This document shows positions 51,221-60,464 of a stretch of DNA of 64,000 bases, piece after piece. The notes beneath the pieces were generated by a model that was not told the origin of the DNA, did not search any database, and worked only from the letters and a program-made list of their open reading frames with translations. Origin of the DNA: Longitalea arenae (GTDB lineage: Bacteria > Bacteroidota > Bacteroidia > Chitinophagales > Chitinophagaceae); the NCBI RefSeq assembly GCF_016924755.1, contig NZ_JAFFJX010000005.1:434001-498000 (forward strand). The letters are read 5' to 3'. Every line of letters begins with the position of its first letter. The first letter of the stretch is position 1. Position numbers and translations under genes: made by a program.

Positions 51221-54200
51221 TTATTGAATGACCAGTTTACCACTGGTTGATTGACCTTTGCTGCCCTGGATGCTGTAATAATACATGCCGCTTAAGGAAC
51301 CCGGCAGGATTATACGCTGATTACCGGCAGCGAGCACCCGGCTGAACACCAATCTTCCCATGGCATCATTTATTCTTAATACCCCGCCATTTTCACTGCA
51401 AACCACCTGGATGTTCCCGCCCTGCTTAATTACATTGGGATAGAGCGCAGTTTGAAGTTTACCCGTTTCCAGCAAGATGGTATTGGAATAGTATACGGAA
51501 TCGCTATCAGTCACCTTAATGCGATAGTAGTTCTTTCCATTATCCGGCTGTTCATGTTTGAAGTCGAACAGGAAGCTGCAGGCGTCCCAGCCTTTGGGTT
51601 TGCCAATGCTGCTGAAATTAATTCCATTGTGGCTTTGTTCAATATCGAATATAGCCCATTTGCGTAAACACCTGAAGATCCAGCTCAATACATTGGCCCT
51701 TCCCTGAGGGTGGCCGCTAAAGTTCTCAACCAGTAAAGGTGTGCCCTTACGGTTGGTTTGAACGATAAAACCGCCAAAACCGCTGGCATCAAAGGTTATT
51801 TCCCACCGGCTGGCCGTTGCATTCCATACAATGTCGCTGTCTTCCGGATCGATGAGGGCCGCATCGCCGCTGTAGCTGCAGGGAAGTCCGCTACCATTAC
51901 TGCTGCTGCCTTCATAATAGGCGATACGTACATTTGCCTTACCCGCGGCATCGGTTGGATGGGCCGGCAGGTTCAGGAAGCTTAAGAAGTCGTTATTGAA
52001 TGCCGTGAATTCGGCCTGTGTAAAGAACAGGGTGACCCTGCCTGTAGCCGATGCTGCATTGGTGGCAGGCAGTAACTGGTAATGCCTTGCTACAAAGGGT
52101 ATTCCGCAATCCTGCGGCACCCTCGATTCGATCCAAACATTTGCAGTGACTGTTCCACTCACCGGATTTGCACCCGCCGGCGTCAGCTGTGCGATCAGGC
52201 GGCAGCTGCTATCCACGAACAGGTGGGTAGTGGAAATATCGCGGATATTTTTGGTGTTCCTGGTGACCAGGTTGCCTGTCATGAGCGGATGACTGTACAC
52301 TATAGAGCGGATCTTATAGTCAAAGCCCGGGTTTACCCAGCTAATGCCATCTACGGTGGTGAGTGAACGATTATCCAGGCTGGTGCTTTCACGGCGCAGA
52401 CTCCAGTTCGCCGTGCTGCCCGAGTCGCGGTAAACGACTATATAATAATCGGCGCCATTCGTAATAGCAATATTGAAAGCGCTCAGGTCAACATAATTCC
52501 ACGAATAAGCGCTGACGCTGGTATCGGGCAGTGATAATTTCGCCAGTAAAGCGCCTGGCACACCGGCACTATCAGCGCGCACTTCCAGCGCCAGTGCGGT
52601 TTTTGTAATAGACGTATGATAATAGGCGCCACCCAAACGGCCGCTTATATCAGGTGTAAAGCGTACAGCTATACGCTGGATGCTGAGCGTTACCCCGGCA
52701 TCTTCCGAAGTTAGATTAGACGCATCGTATTGATAGGTTTTGCGGTTCACCGGTGAACAATTGAACGCAGCGCCAACGGCCCGGTAGATATCCAGGCGGC
52801 CATACCCCCAGGTGGTATTAGGCGTGGGGCCGGCAGCTTCGGTCAATGAGTCTTTGGTCGTATTCGAAAACAGCAGGTTTCGCAGCTGCGAAACGGTTGC
52901 GGTTGGATTGGCCTGTAAGAGCAAAGCTACCGCGCCGGTAACCACGGGCGCCGACATACTGGTTCCCTGGTTCTTACGATACAAACCAGGATAAATAATA
53001 TCTGTTACTGCAGCTGAACTGTTGGTTGAAAATGCGGAGATCACATGTTGGCCTATAGCGGCAATCTCTGGTTTTAATACCCCATCGCGGCGGGGACCAT
53101 GAGAACTGAAACTTGCAATGGCATCCATTCGGGCCGTGGTGCCGTAATAAGCGCCATTGGCGCCATATGAGTACCAGGCAGGCCTGCCCACATAAGCGGC
53201 TGCCGTGATGGCCGAAGTAGCATTGCCCGGCGAACCTACCAGATAGTCGTTGTTGCCCTCGACCAGCGTCAATGCAAAGAAGGCAGGGTTCCTGTAATAC
53301 ATCCAGCCATGTAATGACAATGTATTGGCGGTATTGTTGGTGAGCGTAAGCGTCCACGTACCCATGGGATTGGTACTATTGGTTCCATTCCTTTGAACAT
53401 AAACATCTACATAACGGTCGCCGTTACCTACCTCAATTTGATTGCTCAGATATACATTAAAAGCATTGCCCATTACCTGGCCCAGCACCGACTGGTTGGC
53501 ATGGGCAGTTACGGAACCGCCTGTGCCGGGGGCAGTAAAAGTAGCTGAAATATTACTGCTATTGTTTACGTACACCCGGTACTGGAACAGGTCAGGCGCT
53601 GTAACAGCAGGCACATTAAAAGAAACTGTTCCGGCAGCGCCCCCTGCCAGCGACAACTGGTTATGGATATTGCTGCCATGATCGTTACCGGCTGAAATGA
53701 CCACGGCACGTCCCGGTCCGGAAGCAGTAAAATCATCTACAACCAGTTCATATTCCCGGGTACCATCATGGGGGCCAAACTGACTGCCTATGCTCATGTT
53801 CAGCACAACCGGTTTGCCCAGGCTATTGGCCAGGTTCTTTAAATAAGCGATGCCATTAATAACATTGGTATTCGAAAAAGACCCGTTGCCACCCTTAATG
53901 ACCACAATGTCGGCCTCAGGCGCCATACCGGTGTATTTGCGGGTAAGGGGCAATGCGGCGCCATTACCAGCGGCTGTGCCGGCCACATGGGTGCCATGTC
54001 CGTTAATGTCGCGCTCGCGAACATAGTTGGTAGGCGTGCCATCCAATTCATCATTGATCTGCTCGCGGGTATATTCAACGCCATAACCCATGCCCACCGG
54101 CGAAACTTCGCCGGTGATGGGGCTAATGGTTTGATCCCAGATGCGCAGAATGCGGCTTTTCGTGGTGTCATCGGGGTCGCGGAAATCCGGATGTTTCCAG

Positions 54201-54766
54201 TCGATACCCGAATCGAAGATGGCAACGATCACCCCTTTGCCCTTATACACCGTATTATTCAATTTGCCCTGGTGCAAAAGGGTGGCGCCGCTGCTGGCAA
54301 CGGCAATGTCGTTATGCAATTCGTCCATCACCGGCGCTGCGATATAATGAACGCCGGGCAAATTCGAGAGCTGTGTTATTTGATCCGGCGTGACCCATGC
54401 CGTTACGAAATGCGGGTATACCGCATTCACCAGCACGCCATTGTTACGAAGCGCATTTACATCGGAAGTATAAATAATGCAATCGTAGCGTTCACCGGCA
54501 GGTTGACCCGGCGCTACACGTACCTGAGTAGGCGTGGTCTTGAAAGCGGGAGAATAACTGCCCGTCACCTGTCGCGCGGCAGGTAGATGGGTCAACACGA
54601 ATTTAAACGCGGGATCGATCTTATCTTCCGGGGAGCGGTTCTGCGAATAACCGGTTAAGTATAACAACACCGAAAGAAAAGTGAAGAGGATGGATCGGTT
54701 CGGAAAGAATGTTGAGACCGGAAAATGCACAAGAAGGGCATGACCCTTTTGGGTAGATTTTCTCAT
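51221..54766 (-). CDS. Secreted subtilase (S8) with T9SS sorting domain
   Basis: 1181 residues. A hydrophobic export signal ends near YLTGYSQ. A pro-region of about 110 residues (notably 94-151, YDCIIYT onward) precedes the catalytic domain with Asp185 (VAIFDSGID), His260 (DINGHGTHVAGT), oxyanion-type Asn361 (VVISAGND) and Ser603 (GTSMSAPVV); a PA-like insertion lies between 380 and 500. Beta-rich modules follow (about 680-1050). The last about 80 residues (ALYPNVIKQGGNIQVV, GVLRINDAMGRLVF, MYYYSIQG) form a type A C-terminal sorting domain, so it is exported by T9SS. An upstream gene encodes a copy of the pro-region. Confidence 0.95.
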   Translation of the reverse strand: MRKSTQKGHALLVHFPVSTFFPNRSILFTFLSVLLYLTGYSQNRSPEDKIDPAFKFVLTHLPAARQVTGSYSPAFKTTPTQVRVAPGQPAGERYDCIIYTSDVNALRNNGVLVNAVYPHFVTAWVTPDQITQLSNLPGVHYIAAPVMDELHNDIAVASSGATLLHQGKLNNTVYKGKGVIVAIFDSGIDWKHPDFRDPDDTTKSRILRIWDQTISPITGEVSPVGMGYGVEYTREQINDELDGTPTNYVRERDINGHGTHVAGTAAGNGAALPLTRKYTGMAPEADIVVIKGGNGSFSNTNVINGIAYLKNLANSLGKPVVLNMSIGSQFGPHDGTREYELVVDDFTASGPGRAVVISAGNDHGSNIHNQLSLAGGAAGTVSFNVPAVTAPDLFQYRVYVNNSSNISATFTAPGTGGSVTAHANQSVLGQVMGNAFNVYLSNQIEVGNGDRYVDVYVQRNGTNSTNPMGTWTLTLTNNTANTLSLHGWMYYRNPAFFALTLVEGNNDYLVGSPGNATSAITAAAYVGRPAWYSYGANGAYYGTTARMDAIASFSSHGPRRDGVLKPEIAAIGQHVISAFSTNSSAAVTDIIYPGLYRKNQGTSMSAPVVTGAVALLLQANPTATVSQLRNLLFSNTTKDSLTEAAGPTPNTTWGYGRLDIYRAVGAAFNCSPVNRKTYQYDASNLTSEDAGVTLSIQRIAVRFTPDISGRLGGAYYHTSITKTALALEVRADSAGVPGALLAKLSLPDTSVSAYSWNYVDLSAFNIAITNGADYYIVVYRDSGSTANWSLRRESTSLDNRSLTTVDGISWVNPGFDYKIRSIVYSHPLMTGNLVTRNTKNIRDISTTHLFVDSSCRLIAQLTPAGANPVSGTVTANVWIESRVPQDCGIPFVARHYQLLPATNAASATGRVTLFFTQAEFTAFNNDFLSFLNLPAHPTDAAGKANVRIAYYEGSSSNGSGLPCSYSGDAALIDPEDSDIVWNATASRWEITFDASGFGGFIVQTNRKGTPLLVENFSGHPQGRANVLSWIFRCLRKWAIFDIEQSHNGINFSSIGKPKGWDACSFLFDFKHEQPDNGKNYYRIKVTDSDSVYYSNTILLETGKLQTALYPNVIKQGGNIQVVCSENGGVLRINDAMGRLVFSRVLAAGNQRIILPGSLSGMYYYSIQGSKGQSTSGKLVIQ

Positions 54767-54852
54767 AGACAGGTATTTGATTAAAGGTTAATGGAGATAA
54801 GCAATTTAAGGAAAAGTATTAAACACTGTTTCGGGGACTTTGGGTAAGTTGG

Positions 54853-55182
54853 TCATTTACGATGCATTTTGAGGTATTCCGGCGCTTCAATGAACTTTAC
54901 CTCGGGCATAGCCGCTGCTGTCAATATCTGTTGTAGGGTAGCCACAGCCGTAACTGCGCGCGGCGACGAAGTGCGAACGGTAATGCCCATTTTTCTGAGT
55001 GCCTCAGGTTGGGTGGTATAGATAATACAATCATATTTTTTTAGTAAGGTGTCGGAGGGAGACCTTTCGGCGATCAGCAGCCTGAATGGCAGGTCGATCT
55101 TCTTATTGGAATTGTGTTGTGCCCATAAGCGGCCGTGTATAAAGGAAAAAAACAACACTGCTATTATTGCCCGGGCAAACAT
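54853..55182 (-). CDS. Stand-alone secreted homologue of subtilase pro-region
   Basis: 109 residues: a signal peptide (IIAVLFFSFIHGRLWAQ) and an 85-residue mature part. Residues 50-107 align without gaps to residues 94-151 of the downstream subtilase; I count 25 identities in 58 columns, including YDCIIYT, ALR, VTA and the IxAP near the end. It is on the same strand, 86 bp upstream of the protease. By analogy with the I9/subtilisin propeptide fold it could act as an inhibitor, a folding helper in trans, or an immunity factor for the cell's own protease. The function is inference; the homology is seen in the sequence. Confidence 0.75.
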   Translation of the reverse strand: MFARAIIAVLFFSFIHGRLWAQHNSNKKIDLPFRLLIAERSPSDTLLKKYDCIIYTTQPEALRKMGITVRTSSPRAVTAVATLQQILTAAAMPEVKFIEAPEYLKMHRK

Positions 55183-55309
55183 GGGAGAAATTTTTATGTA
55201 ATTTAATGCAAAGGCAGCAGGTATTGTTTTACTGTAAAAAATAGTGTATTATAGCGGAATTTATGAATGTGATCCTATCTATTTATGAAACAGTTATTCA
55301 GGCCCTGGC

Positions 55310-56368
55310 ATGAAGCATAACAATAATTTTGATGTAATAAGGTTGGTGGCAGCCCTTTTTGTGATTACATCTCATGCTTTTTGGATGACGGGTAAACATA
55401 CCATGGAGCCCCTGATGGTATTTTCAAATAATACAACAACTATTTCCACTATTGGGTTGTACATGTTCTTTTTTACCAGTGGATACCTGGTCACCGTCAG
55501 CGCCCTTGCATCAGATAACGCCAGGCATTTTTTAGTCAAAAGATTTTTGCGAATCTACCCTGCCCTCATCGTAGTAGTGCTCATCAGTGTATTTATTGCG
55601 GGCCCCTTATTAACGCGGCTTAGTACGGCTGATTATTTTCAGCACCCACGCACCTGGGCCTATTTATTGAACATGGCCGGGATCAGAAAATACTTTCATT
55701 TACCTGGAGTTTTTAAAGGCCCGCAATTTTATACAGACGATTTCAATGGACCATTATGGACTATTGGCTTAGAATTGAAACTATATATTTCATTGGCGAT
55801 CTTAGTGGCCTTTGGCTGGATACATAATAAAAAGTTGCACCTGTTGATCTGTACAAGTTTAATAACGGCTGCATTGGGTATATACATCGTTCGTGATTAC
55901 GGTTTTGTGCCGGTACGATATATCGGTCAGAAAGATTTTTTGTTGATGGTTTCTTTTTATCTGGGAAGCATGATCGTGGTTGGTAAACCATCAATAACGT
56001 TTTTAAAGATCGCCGCTGCTGCCGCCGGTATCTTTCTATTGCTGCGTTTAAGAGGTGTACTTCCAAATATCCTGGTTGATGAGATCGTTTTCTACAGCCT
56101 GGCTACTTATTTCCTGGCATTTACAAAAAAGTTCAGGGTACATATCAGGAATGATATTTCCTATGGCATGTACCTGGTTTCCATGCCGGTGCAGCAGGTT
56201 TGTTATATTCTTTCGGGGTATAATACAAATCCCTGGTTTAACATAGCGGTTTGTCTTTTGCCTACGATCATCTTAGCCTGGTTATCGTGGAAATATATTG
56301 AACAACCCTGTTTGCAATTAAAACACCTGTATAGAGGCCATACCAGCTTGGCACGGCAAGCCGTATAG
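55310..56368 (+). CDS. Acyltransferase-3 family membrane protein
   Basis: 352 residues with about ten membrane segments. The N-terminal NFDVIRLVAALFVITSHAF carries the conserved Arg and His; FLVKRFLRIYPAL and FNGPLWTIGLELKLY are further family motifs. These OafA/WecH-type enzymes move acyl groups onto extracytoplasmic sugars or other acceptors. It has no C-terminal SGNH domain. It is divergent from the small secreted pro-region gene, and the AraC gene starts 37 bp after its stop. Confidence 0.9.
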   Translation: MKHNNNFDVIRLVAALFVITSHAFWMTGKHTMEPLMVFSNNTTTISTIGLYMFFFTSGYLVTVSALASDNARHFLVKRFLRIYPALIVVVLISVFIAGPLLTRLSTADYFQHPRTWAYLLNMAGIRKYFHLPGVFKGPQFYTDDFNGPLWTIGLELKLYISLAILVAFGWIHNKKLHLLICTSLITAALGIYIVRDYGFVPVRYIGQKDFLLMVSFYLGSMIVVGKPSITFLKIAAAAAGIFLLLRLRGVLPNILVDEIVFYSLATYFLAFTKKFRVHIRNDISYGMYLVSMPVQQVCYILSGYNTNPWFNIAVCLLPTIILAWLSWKYIEQPCLQLKHLYRGHTSLARQAV

Positions 56369-56405
56369 ATTATAAATTATTACCTTCGTTTTTCATTCAG
56401 CTTAT

Positions 56406-57227
56406 ATGCAGATCAGGGACGTGTTTATGGTTCACAGACTTCAGGGCTGCTCTTTTGAAACGGATGAGTTGCTGAGGAAGGGCTTTAATAAAATACTGGT
56501 CGTTGAGCAGGGAAGTGGCACTATTGAGCTGGCAAAGGCGCCCTACGCTATTTCAGACGGCATACTGTACCTGGTGGGGAAAGAAAAACCGGTCGCGCTC
56601 CGCGCAAATACGATCAACGGCTATTTATTGCAATTTGAAGACTCGTTCTGGCAGAAGACGCCGCTGAGCGCCAATAACTGTAAGGAAGTTTTGTTCAACA
56701 GAAGCATTGACAGTTTTACCCTTCAACCGGAAAAAAAACATTTCGACCACTTGCTGGAATTGTTCGCCTTAACCATACAGGATTTTGAATCGCCCGATTA
56801 TTCAAATAAACCCGATGTGCTGGCGGCTTATTTGAAAGTAATTATTATCAAAATGGCTAATATTCATTACCTGCTAACGAAAGACACGCCTTCCTACGAC
56901 AGCAAGTTATTTGAACGCTTTGTAGCGCTGATCAATGAAAAAGGGAATTACTTACATAAAGTGGAAGATTACACAGCGGAGCTGGGCGTAAGCGCCCGCA
57001 AGCTGTCGGATGTATGCAGAATGAAAGGCAAGAACGCCAAACAAATGATCCTGCAACACCTGGTAAATGAAGCCAAAAGGGACCTGCAATTCACGTCGAG
57101 ATCGATCAAGCAGATCGCTGCTGAACTACATTTTTCAACCCCATACCAGTTCAGCAATTTTTTTAAGAATCAAACCGGATCTAGCCCCAATCAGTACCGC
57201 GACCAGTTTGTAAAAATTGGTATCTGA
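56406..57227 (+). CDS. AraC-family transcriptional regulator
   Basis: 273 residues. An N-terminal cupin-like half (about 1-150) leads to two helix-turn-helix motifs: VSARKLSDVCRMKGKN and SIKQIAAELHFSTPYQFSNFFKNQTGSSPNQYR. The second matches the AraC signature. The likely target is the adjacent HD-domain gene, which has its own -7 element 40 bp downstream of this stop. Near its TGA there is a small TGATTTC word. Confidence 0.93.
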   Translation: MQIRDVFMVHRLQGCSFETDELLRKGFNKILVVEQGSGTIELAKAPYAISDGILYLVGKEKPVALRANTINGYLLQFEDSFWQKTPLSANNCKEVLFNRSIDSFTLQPEKKHFDHLLELFALTIQDFESPDYSNKPDVLAAYLKVIIIKMANIHYLLTKDTPSYDSKLFERFVALINEKGNYLHKVEDYTAELGVSARKLSDVCRMKGKNAKQMILQHLVNEAKRDLQFTSRSIKQIAAELHFSTPYQFSNFFKNQTGSSPNQYRDQFVKIGI

Positions 57228-57266
57228 TATGTGATTTCTGATATTTTCCTGCTGCTGACTGCCCGG

Positions 57267-57274
57267 TAGTTTTG
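57267..57274 (+). promoter_or_regulatory. -7 element upstream of HD-domain gene
   Basis: TAGTTTTG matches TAnnTTTG exactly and ends 21 nt before the ATG at 57296. The upstream start at 57272 would overlap it and is therefore rejected. Confidence 0.55.
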
Positions 57275-57295
57275 TGGTTACATAAAACGAATTAT

Positions 57296-57946
57296 ATGAC
57301 CATAAACAAACCAAAAGCAGTGGCGGGCATTACCATTCCCGACAGCGTTATTGCAAAGCACGCGACAGAGTTATTACTTGAGCATGGCACAGCATTCATT
57401 TACAATCACTCGTTGCGGGTGTTCGTATTTGCGGCTTTAAATGGCAATAGGAGAAAGATCAAATATGACCCCGAATTATTGTATGTAAGCGCTGTTTTTC
57501 ATGACCTGGGCCTTACCCAACACTACAGCAGCCCCGATAAACGGTTTGAAGTAGATGGCGCCAATGCGGCATATGATTTCCTGAAAGGTCATGGATTATC
57601 CCCGGCATCGCTGCAACTGGTTTGGGATGCCATCGCATTACATACCACCATCGGGATTGCAGAATATAAGGAAGCGGAAGTGGCTTTGCTGTATTCCGGG
57701 GTGGGATTGGATGTAATGGGCGAGGGGTATCACGAGTTAACAGAAGCCAACCGTGAAGCGATCATTAAACAATTTCCCCGCGATGGCTTCAAAAAGAAGA
57801 TCATTCCTGCTTTCTTCGATGGATTCAAACATAAAACAGAGACCACTTTCGGCAATATTAAAGCAGATGTATGCGCTTATATGATCCCGGGCTTTGAGCG
57901 CAGGAATTTTTGTGATTGTATTTTACAATCGCCCTGGAGCGAGTAG
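57296..57946 (+). CDS. HD-domain metal-dependent hydrolase (cyanamide hydratase-like)
   Basis: 216 residues from MTINKPKAVAG. The HD metal-binding set is visible: His38 in NHSLRVF, His69-Asp70 in AVFHDLGLT, His116 in IALHTT and Asp139 in GVGLDVMGEG. The pattern with FHDLGLT and ALHTTIG resembles the cyanamide-hydratase-like HD group, whose natural substrates are mostly unknown. It follows an AraC regulator that may control it. Confidence 0.9.
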   Translation: MTINKPKAVAGITIPDSVIAKHATELLLEHGTAFIYNHSLRVFVFAALNGNRRKIKYDPELLYVSAVFHDLGLTQHYSSPDKRFEVDGANAAYDFLKGHGLSPASLQLVWDAIALHTTIGIAEYKEAEVALLYSGVGLDVMGEGYHELTEANREAIIKQFPRDGFKKKIIPAFFDGFKHKTETTFGNIKADVCAYMIPGFERRNFCDCILQSPWSE

Positions 57947-57995
57947 ATGGAGATGCGGGAAATAATTGCTATCTTTTTGTGGTAATTATTAAGCT

Positions 57996-58586
57996 ATGCA
58001 AACTAATATACTCTGGACTGGACGTGAATATTATTCGCTGGAGAACTGTTTGATCAATACCAGCGAAACAGGTGCTGAAATTGCCTCCACGATCATTGGA
58101 AGCTATCAGGGAAAAATTTACCAGGTAGCTTACGAGATCAAAACGAACGCGCATTGGGAGACCGTGTTTGTGGCCATCAGGAGCCGCCATAGCAACCAAA
58201 TGCAAACCATACAATTGCAAGGCGATGGAAAAGGTAACTGGGTAATGGATGGCAAAGAGGCCGAACAATTCAATGGTTGTATTGATGTTGATATTTCTTT
58301 GACGCCTTTTACGAATACCCTGCCAATACGCAGGCTGAAGTTGCAGAATCAACAGGAGCAGGTCATCCAGGTGGTCTATTTTGATCTGATGGAACAGCGT
58401 ATGGCACCGGTACGCCAGCAATACCGCAGGCTCTCTGCTACCGAATACCGCTATGAAAATATTCCAAATGATTTTGAAAGCAACATTGTTGTAGATGAAT
58501 CAGGATTTGTGGTAGACTATCCCTCCTTGTTTGTGCGAAGCGCAGCTATTAAAACGGCTTACGGGCTGCCGGCTGCTTTCAATTGA
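57996..58586 (+). CDS. Putative glycolipid-binding domain protein
   Basis: 196 residues, soluble. ILWTGREYYSLENCLI, then a beta-rich body (YQVAYEIKTNAHWETVFV, GNWVMDGKEAEQFNGCIDVDISLTPFTNTLPIRRL) and YRYENIPNDFESNIVVDESGFVVDYPSLFVR are the signature of the Glycolipid_bind (PF06475-type) family. The ligand in this family is not well defined. It starts 49 bp after the HD gene. Confidence 0.88.
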   Translation: MQTNILWTGREYYSLENCLINTSETGAEIASTIIGSYQGKIYQVAYEIKTNAHWETVFVAIRSRHSNQMQTIQLQGDGKGNWVMDGKEAEQFNGCIDVDISLTPFTNTLPIRRLKLQNQQEQVIQVVYFDLMEQRMAPVRQQYRRLSATEYRYENIPNDFESNIVVDESGFVVDYPSLFVRSAAIKTAYGLPAAFN

Positions 58587-58766
58587 AAAACAAATGTGAA
58601 ATAAACATAGGGGATGTCGGCTGGCAGTGTTCGGGTATAATATTTGAGCTTAGCTCTTTGGTTTAACGGTATTTTAAGGATCCACATATGCAAATAAACC
58701 GCTGTAAAGCGTTAGGGGAATGGCCTGGCTGTAGTCTGATATATTCATCCGCTTAAAAATCATATT

Positions 58767-59561
58767 ATGGATAGTCATTCTGCTCAGCACCGGCGGTTTC
58801 CCGCAGTGGCCACGGTAGCCGTTTTGTTTGTGCTGTGTATCGCCGCTGTGCACTACGTAATTGCCAAAGAGCTTCCTGCCATCTCGGGGCTTGTTGAAAT
58901 AAAACCAAGCCTGGTTTTCCTGGATATTCCCACACCATTGCCTTTTGTCATTGATTGTATTCTGGCGCCCGCCTTGTTCCTGTTGCTTTATCCGCTGGTG
59001 CTCCTGTTTACGCCCGGCCGGTCGGCCATTGGGCAACGGCTGGGGGCCGCTGTTTCCGGATTATTTGCATTATTGATCTGTATGCTTGCAGGCGGATTGA
59101 TCTATTACCTCGTACAGGATCAACTACCTTTGAACATCCGGAATGGCATCAATTCAATGGGCATCATTGCCGATATTCATATTCCTTATCCAGGCTTTGA
59201 AACCATAAGCCTTCGCGGAAGTTTGATCTTATTTATTTGTTTTAATATCGGTACTTTCATCCTGGTAAGAAAATTACGTAAGGAACCGGCGCCCGGCTTA
59301 ACCCGCGAACAAAGGATGACGCCATATGAGCGGATCCTGCGCGAGAAGCGTATGCAGGAGAAACAAATGATGGAAGCAGGGCGGAATGTGCAAACTGCCG
59401 GATTCAATTACCATGCACAAAGCAAAACGCATGACATAATCGAACATGGCGGCAAGGCAGTAGCTGCTGTTCAAGACAGTTACCGGCACCAGTCGGCTGT
59501 ATGCCGGAGCCAACCGGTTCTCACCATTAAGCCGGAGGCAATCTATTATATGCCGAAGTAA
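58767..59561 (+). CDS. Membrane protein, unknown function
   Basis: 264 residues with four hydrophobic segments (VATVAVLFVLCIAAVHYVIA; CILAPALFLLLYPLVLLF; GAAVSGLFALLICMLAGGLIYYL; LRGSLILFICFNIGTFIL) and a charged C-terminal tail of about 90 residues (REQRMTPYERILREKRMQEKQ). I do not recognise a family. The 180-bp leader holds a TTAGCTCTTTGG word that is a loose -7 match. Confidence 0.7.
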   Translation: MDSHSAQHRRFPAVATVAVLFVLCIAAVHYVIAKELPAISGLVEIKPSLVFLDIPTPLPFVIDCILAPALFLLLYPLVLLFTPGRSAIGQRLGAAVSGLFALLICMLAGGLIYYLVQDQLPLNIRNGINSMGIIADIHIPYPGFETISLRGSLILFICFNIGTFILVRKLRKEPAPGLTREQRMTPYERILREKRMQEKQMMEAGRNVQTAGFNYHAQSKTHDIIEHGGKAVAAVQDSYRHQSAVCRSQPVLTIKPEAIYYMPK

Positions 59562-59611
59562 TATGATAGGTTGAAGATTGTGATTGCACCGTTCATATAT
59601 GCTATCCGAAA

Positions 59612-59633
59612 AAAGGGCCCGTAGAGGCCCTTT
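59612..59633 (-). terminator. Terminator of ABM monooxygenase gene
   Basis: AAAGGGCC pairs with GGCCCTTT around CGTAGA; on the minus strand a T run follows. It lies 17 bp after the stop at 59651. Confidence 0.82.
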
Positions 59634-59650
59634 CCTGTTCAATGGAGCTT

Positions 59651-59959
59651 TTACAACGCTGTTTCAAAAATGCTTTCAGCAGTATATACTTTCAATACCG
59701 GTTCTTTGGCAAAATCTTTTCTTACTTTTTCAACCAACTCCCTGTAAATACCGCTGGTATGATAAGCATCGGCATCTTCCCTGGTTGCCCAGCTTGTCAT
59801 CGAAATATAGTCGTCTGTTTTTTCAACAGGTTCCAGCAGCCTGCAGTCCAGATTGCCTTTTTGTTTTCTTACCACCGGAACAACCTGTTCGTTGTAAAGC
59901 TTTTTAGCTTGTGCCAGGTTTTGCGGCAGGAAACTGAGGAACGTTAGGCGGACAATCAT
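59651..59959 (-). CDS. Antibiotic-biosynthesis-monooxygenase (ABM) domain protein
   Basis: 102 residues, a single ferredoxin-like ABM domain: VRLTFLSFLPQN, VVPVVRKQKGNLDCRLLEP, YISMTSWATREDADAYHTSGIYRELV. Relatives such as YgiN reduce or oxidise quinols without a cofactor; others are heme-degrading (those need a specific Asn/Trp pattern not evident here). It is a single-gene unit with its own terminator. Confidence 0.85.
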   Translation of the reverse strand: MIVRLTFLSFLPQNLAQAKKLYNEQVVPVVRKQKGNLDCRLLEPVEKTDDYISMTSWATREDADAYHTSGIYRELVEKVRKDFAKEPVLKVYTAESIFETAL

Positions 59960-60464
59960 AAAACCTCCTGTTTTTTAAGATGAATAAAACTGATTCAGCA
60001 ACGGGATTTCAGATGTGCGGATATTCAGTGAGGAGGATAAGTAGGCAGGAATCGGATGGAAAAGGTACAACTAAATATGATAAAGCCTACTAAATTATTG
60101 CCCCTAAATAGGTGATTTTGCTCAGTGAAAGCCATACAAAGATGATCATTCATATACTGTTCACGCAGGTGTGACATCGGTTTCAATTCCCAGTAGCGCA
60201 AACATAAATTATTGCCAACTGTGTACAAAATATATTAGTCCACTACATTTGTAGAATAATTTTGACAATATTCTTGCACAGCCTATCTTTGATTGCTAAC
60301 ACAACTTCAAGGTGTACCAGTGGGTGCTAAGCGCAGCCCATGTCGTGATCTCAATGGTCATTTTCCAAAAATGAATGATTGTTCAATTGCTGCCATTGCC
60401 GCAGGAAGTTTGCTGCTCCTGTAAATACATATATCGTTAAGGTTAACTATAATATATATAAACG
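59960..60464. other. Long intergenic leader of susC
   Basis: 505 bp without a supported frame. It holds the divergent promoter area of the ABM gene, the susC promoter described separately and a 174-bp untranslated leader. The leader contains CTGCCATTGCCGCAGG-type weak hairpins. No regulator (anti-sigma, ECF) gene is present in the gap. Confidence 0.55.
60261..60291 (+). promoter_or_regulatory. Full Bacteroidota promoter of susC (-33 TTTG, -7 TATCTTTG)
   Basis: TTTG at 60261-60264 and TATCTTTG at 60284-60291, with 19 bp between them, match the TTTG-N19-TAnnTTTG consensus exactly. The predicted start of transcription lies about 165 nt before the susC ATG. Confidence 0.7.

Noticed and set aside
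59651-59947. Plus-strand frames overlapping the ABM gene
   Set aside because: They lie antisense to a clear ABM domain that has its own terminator.
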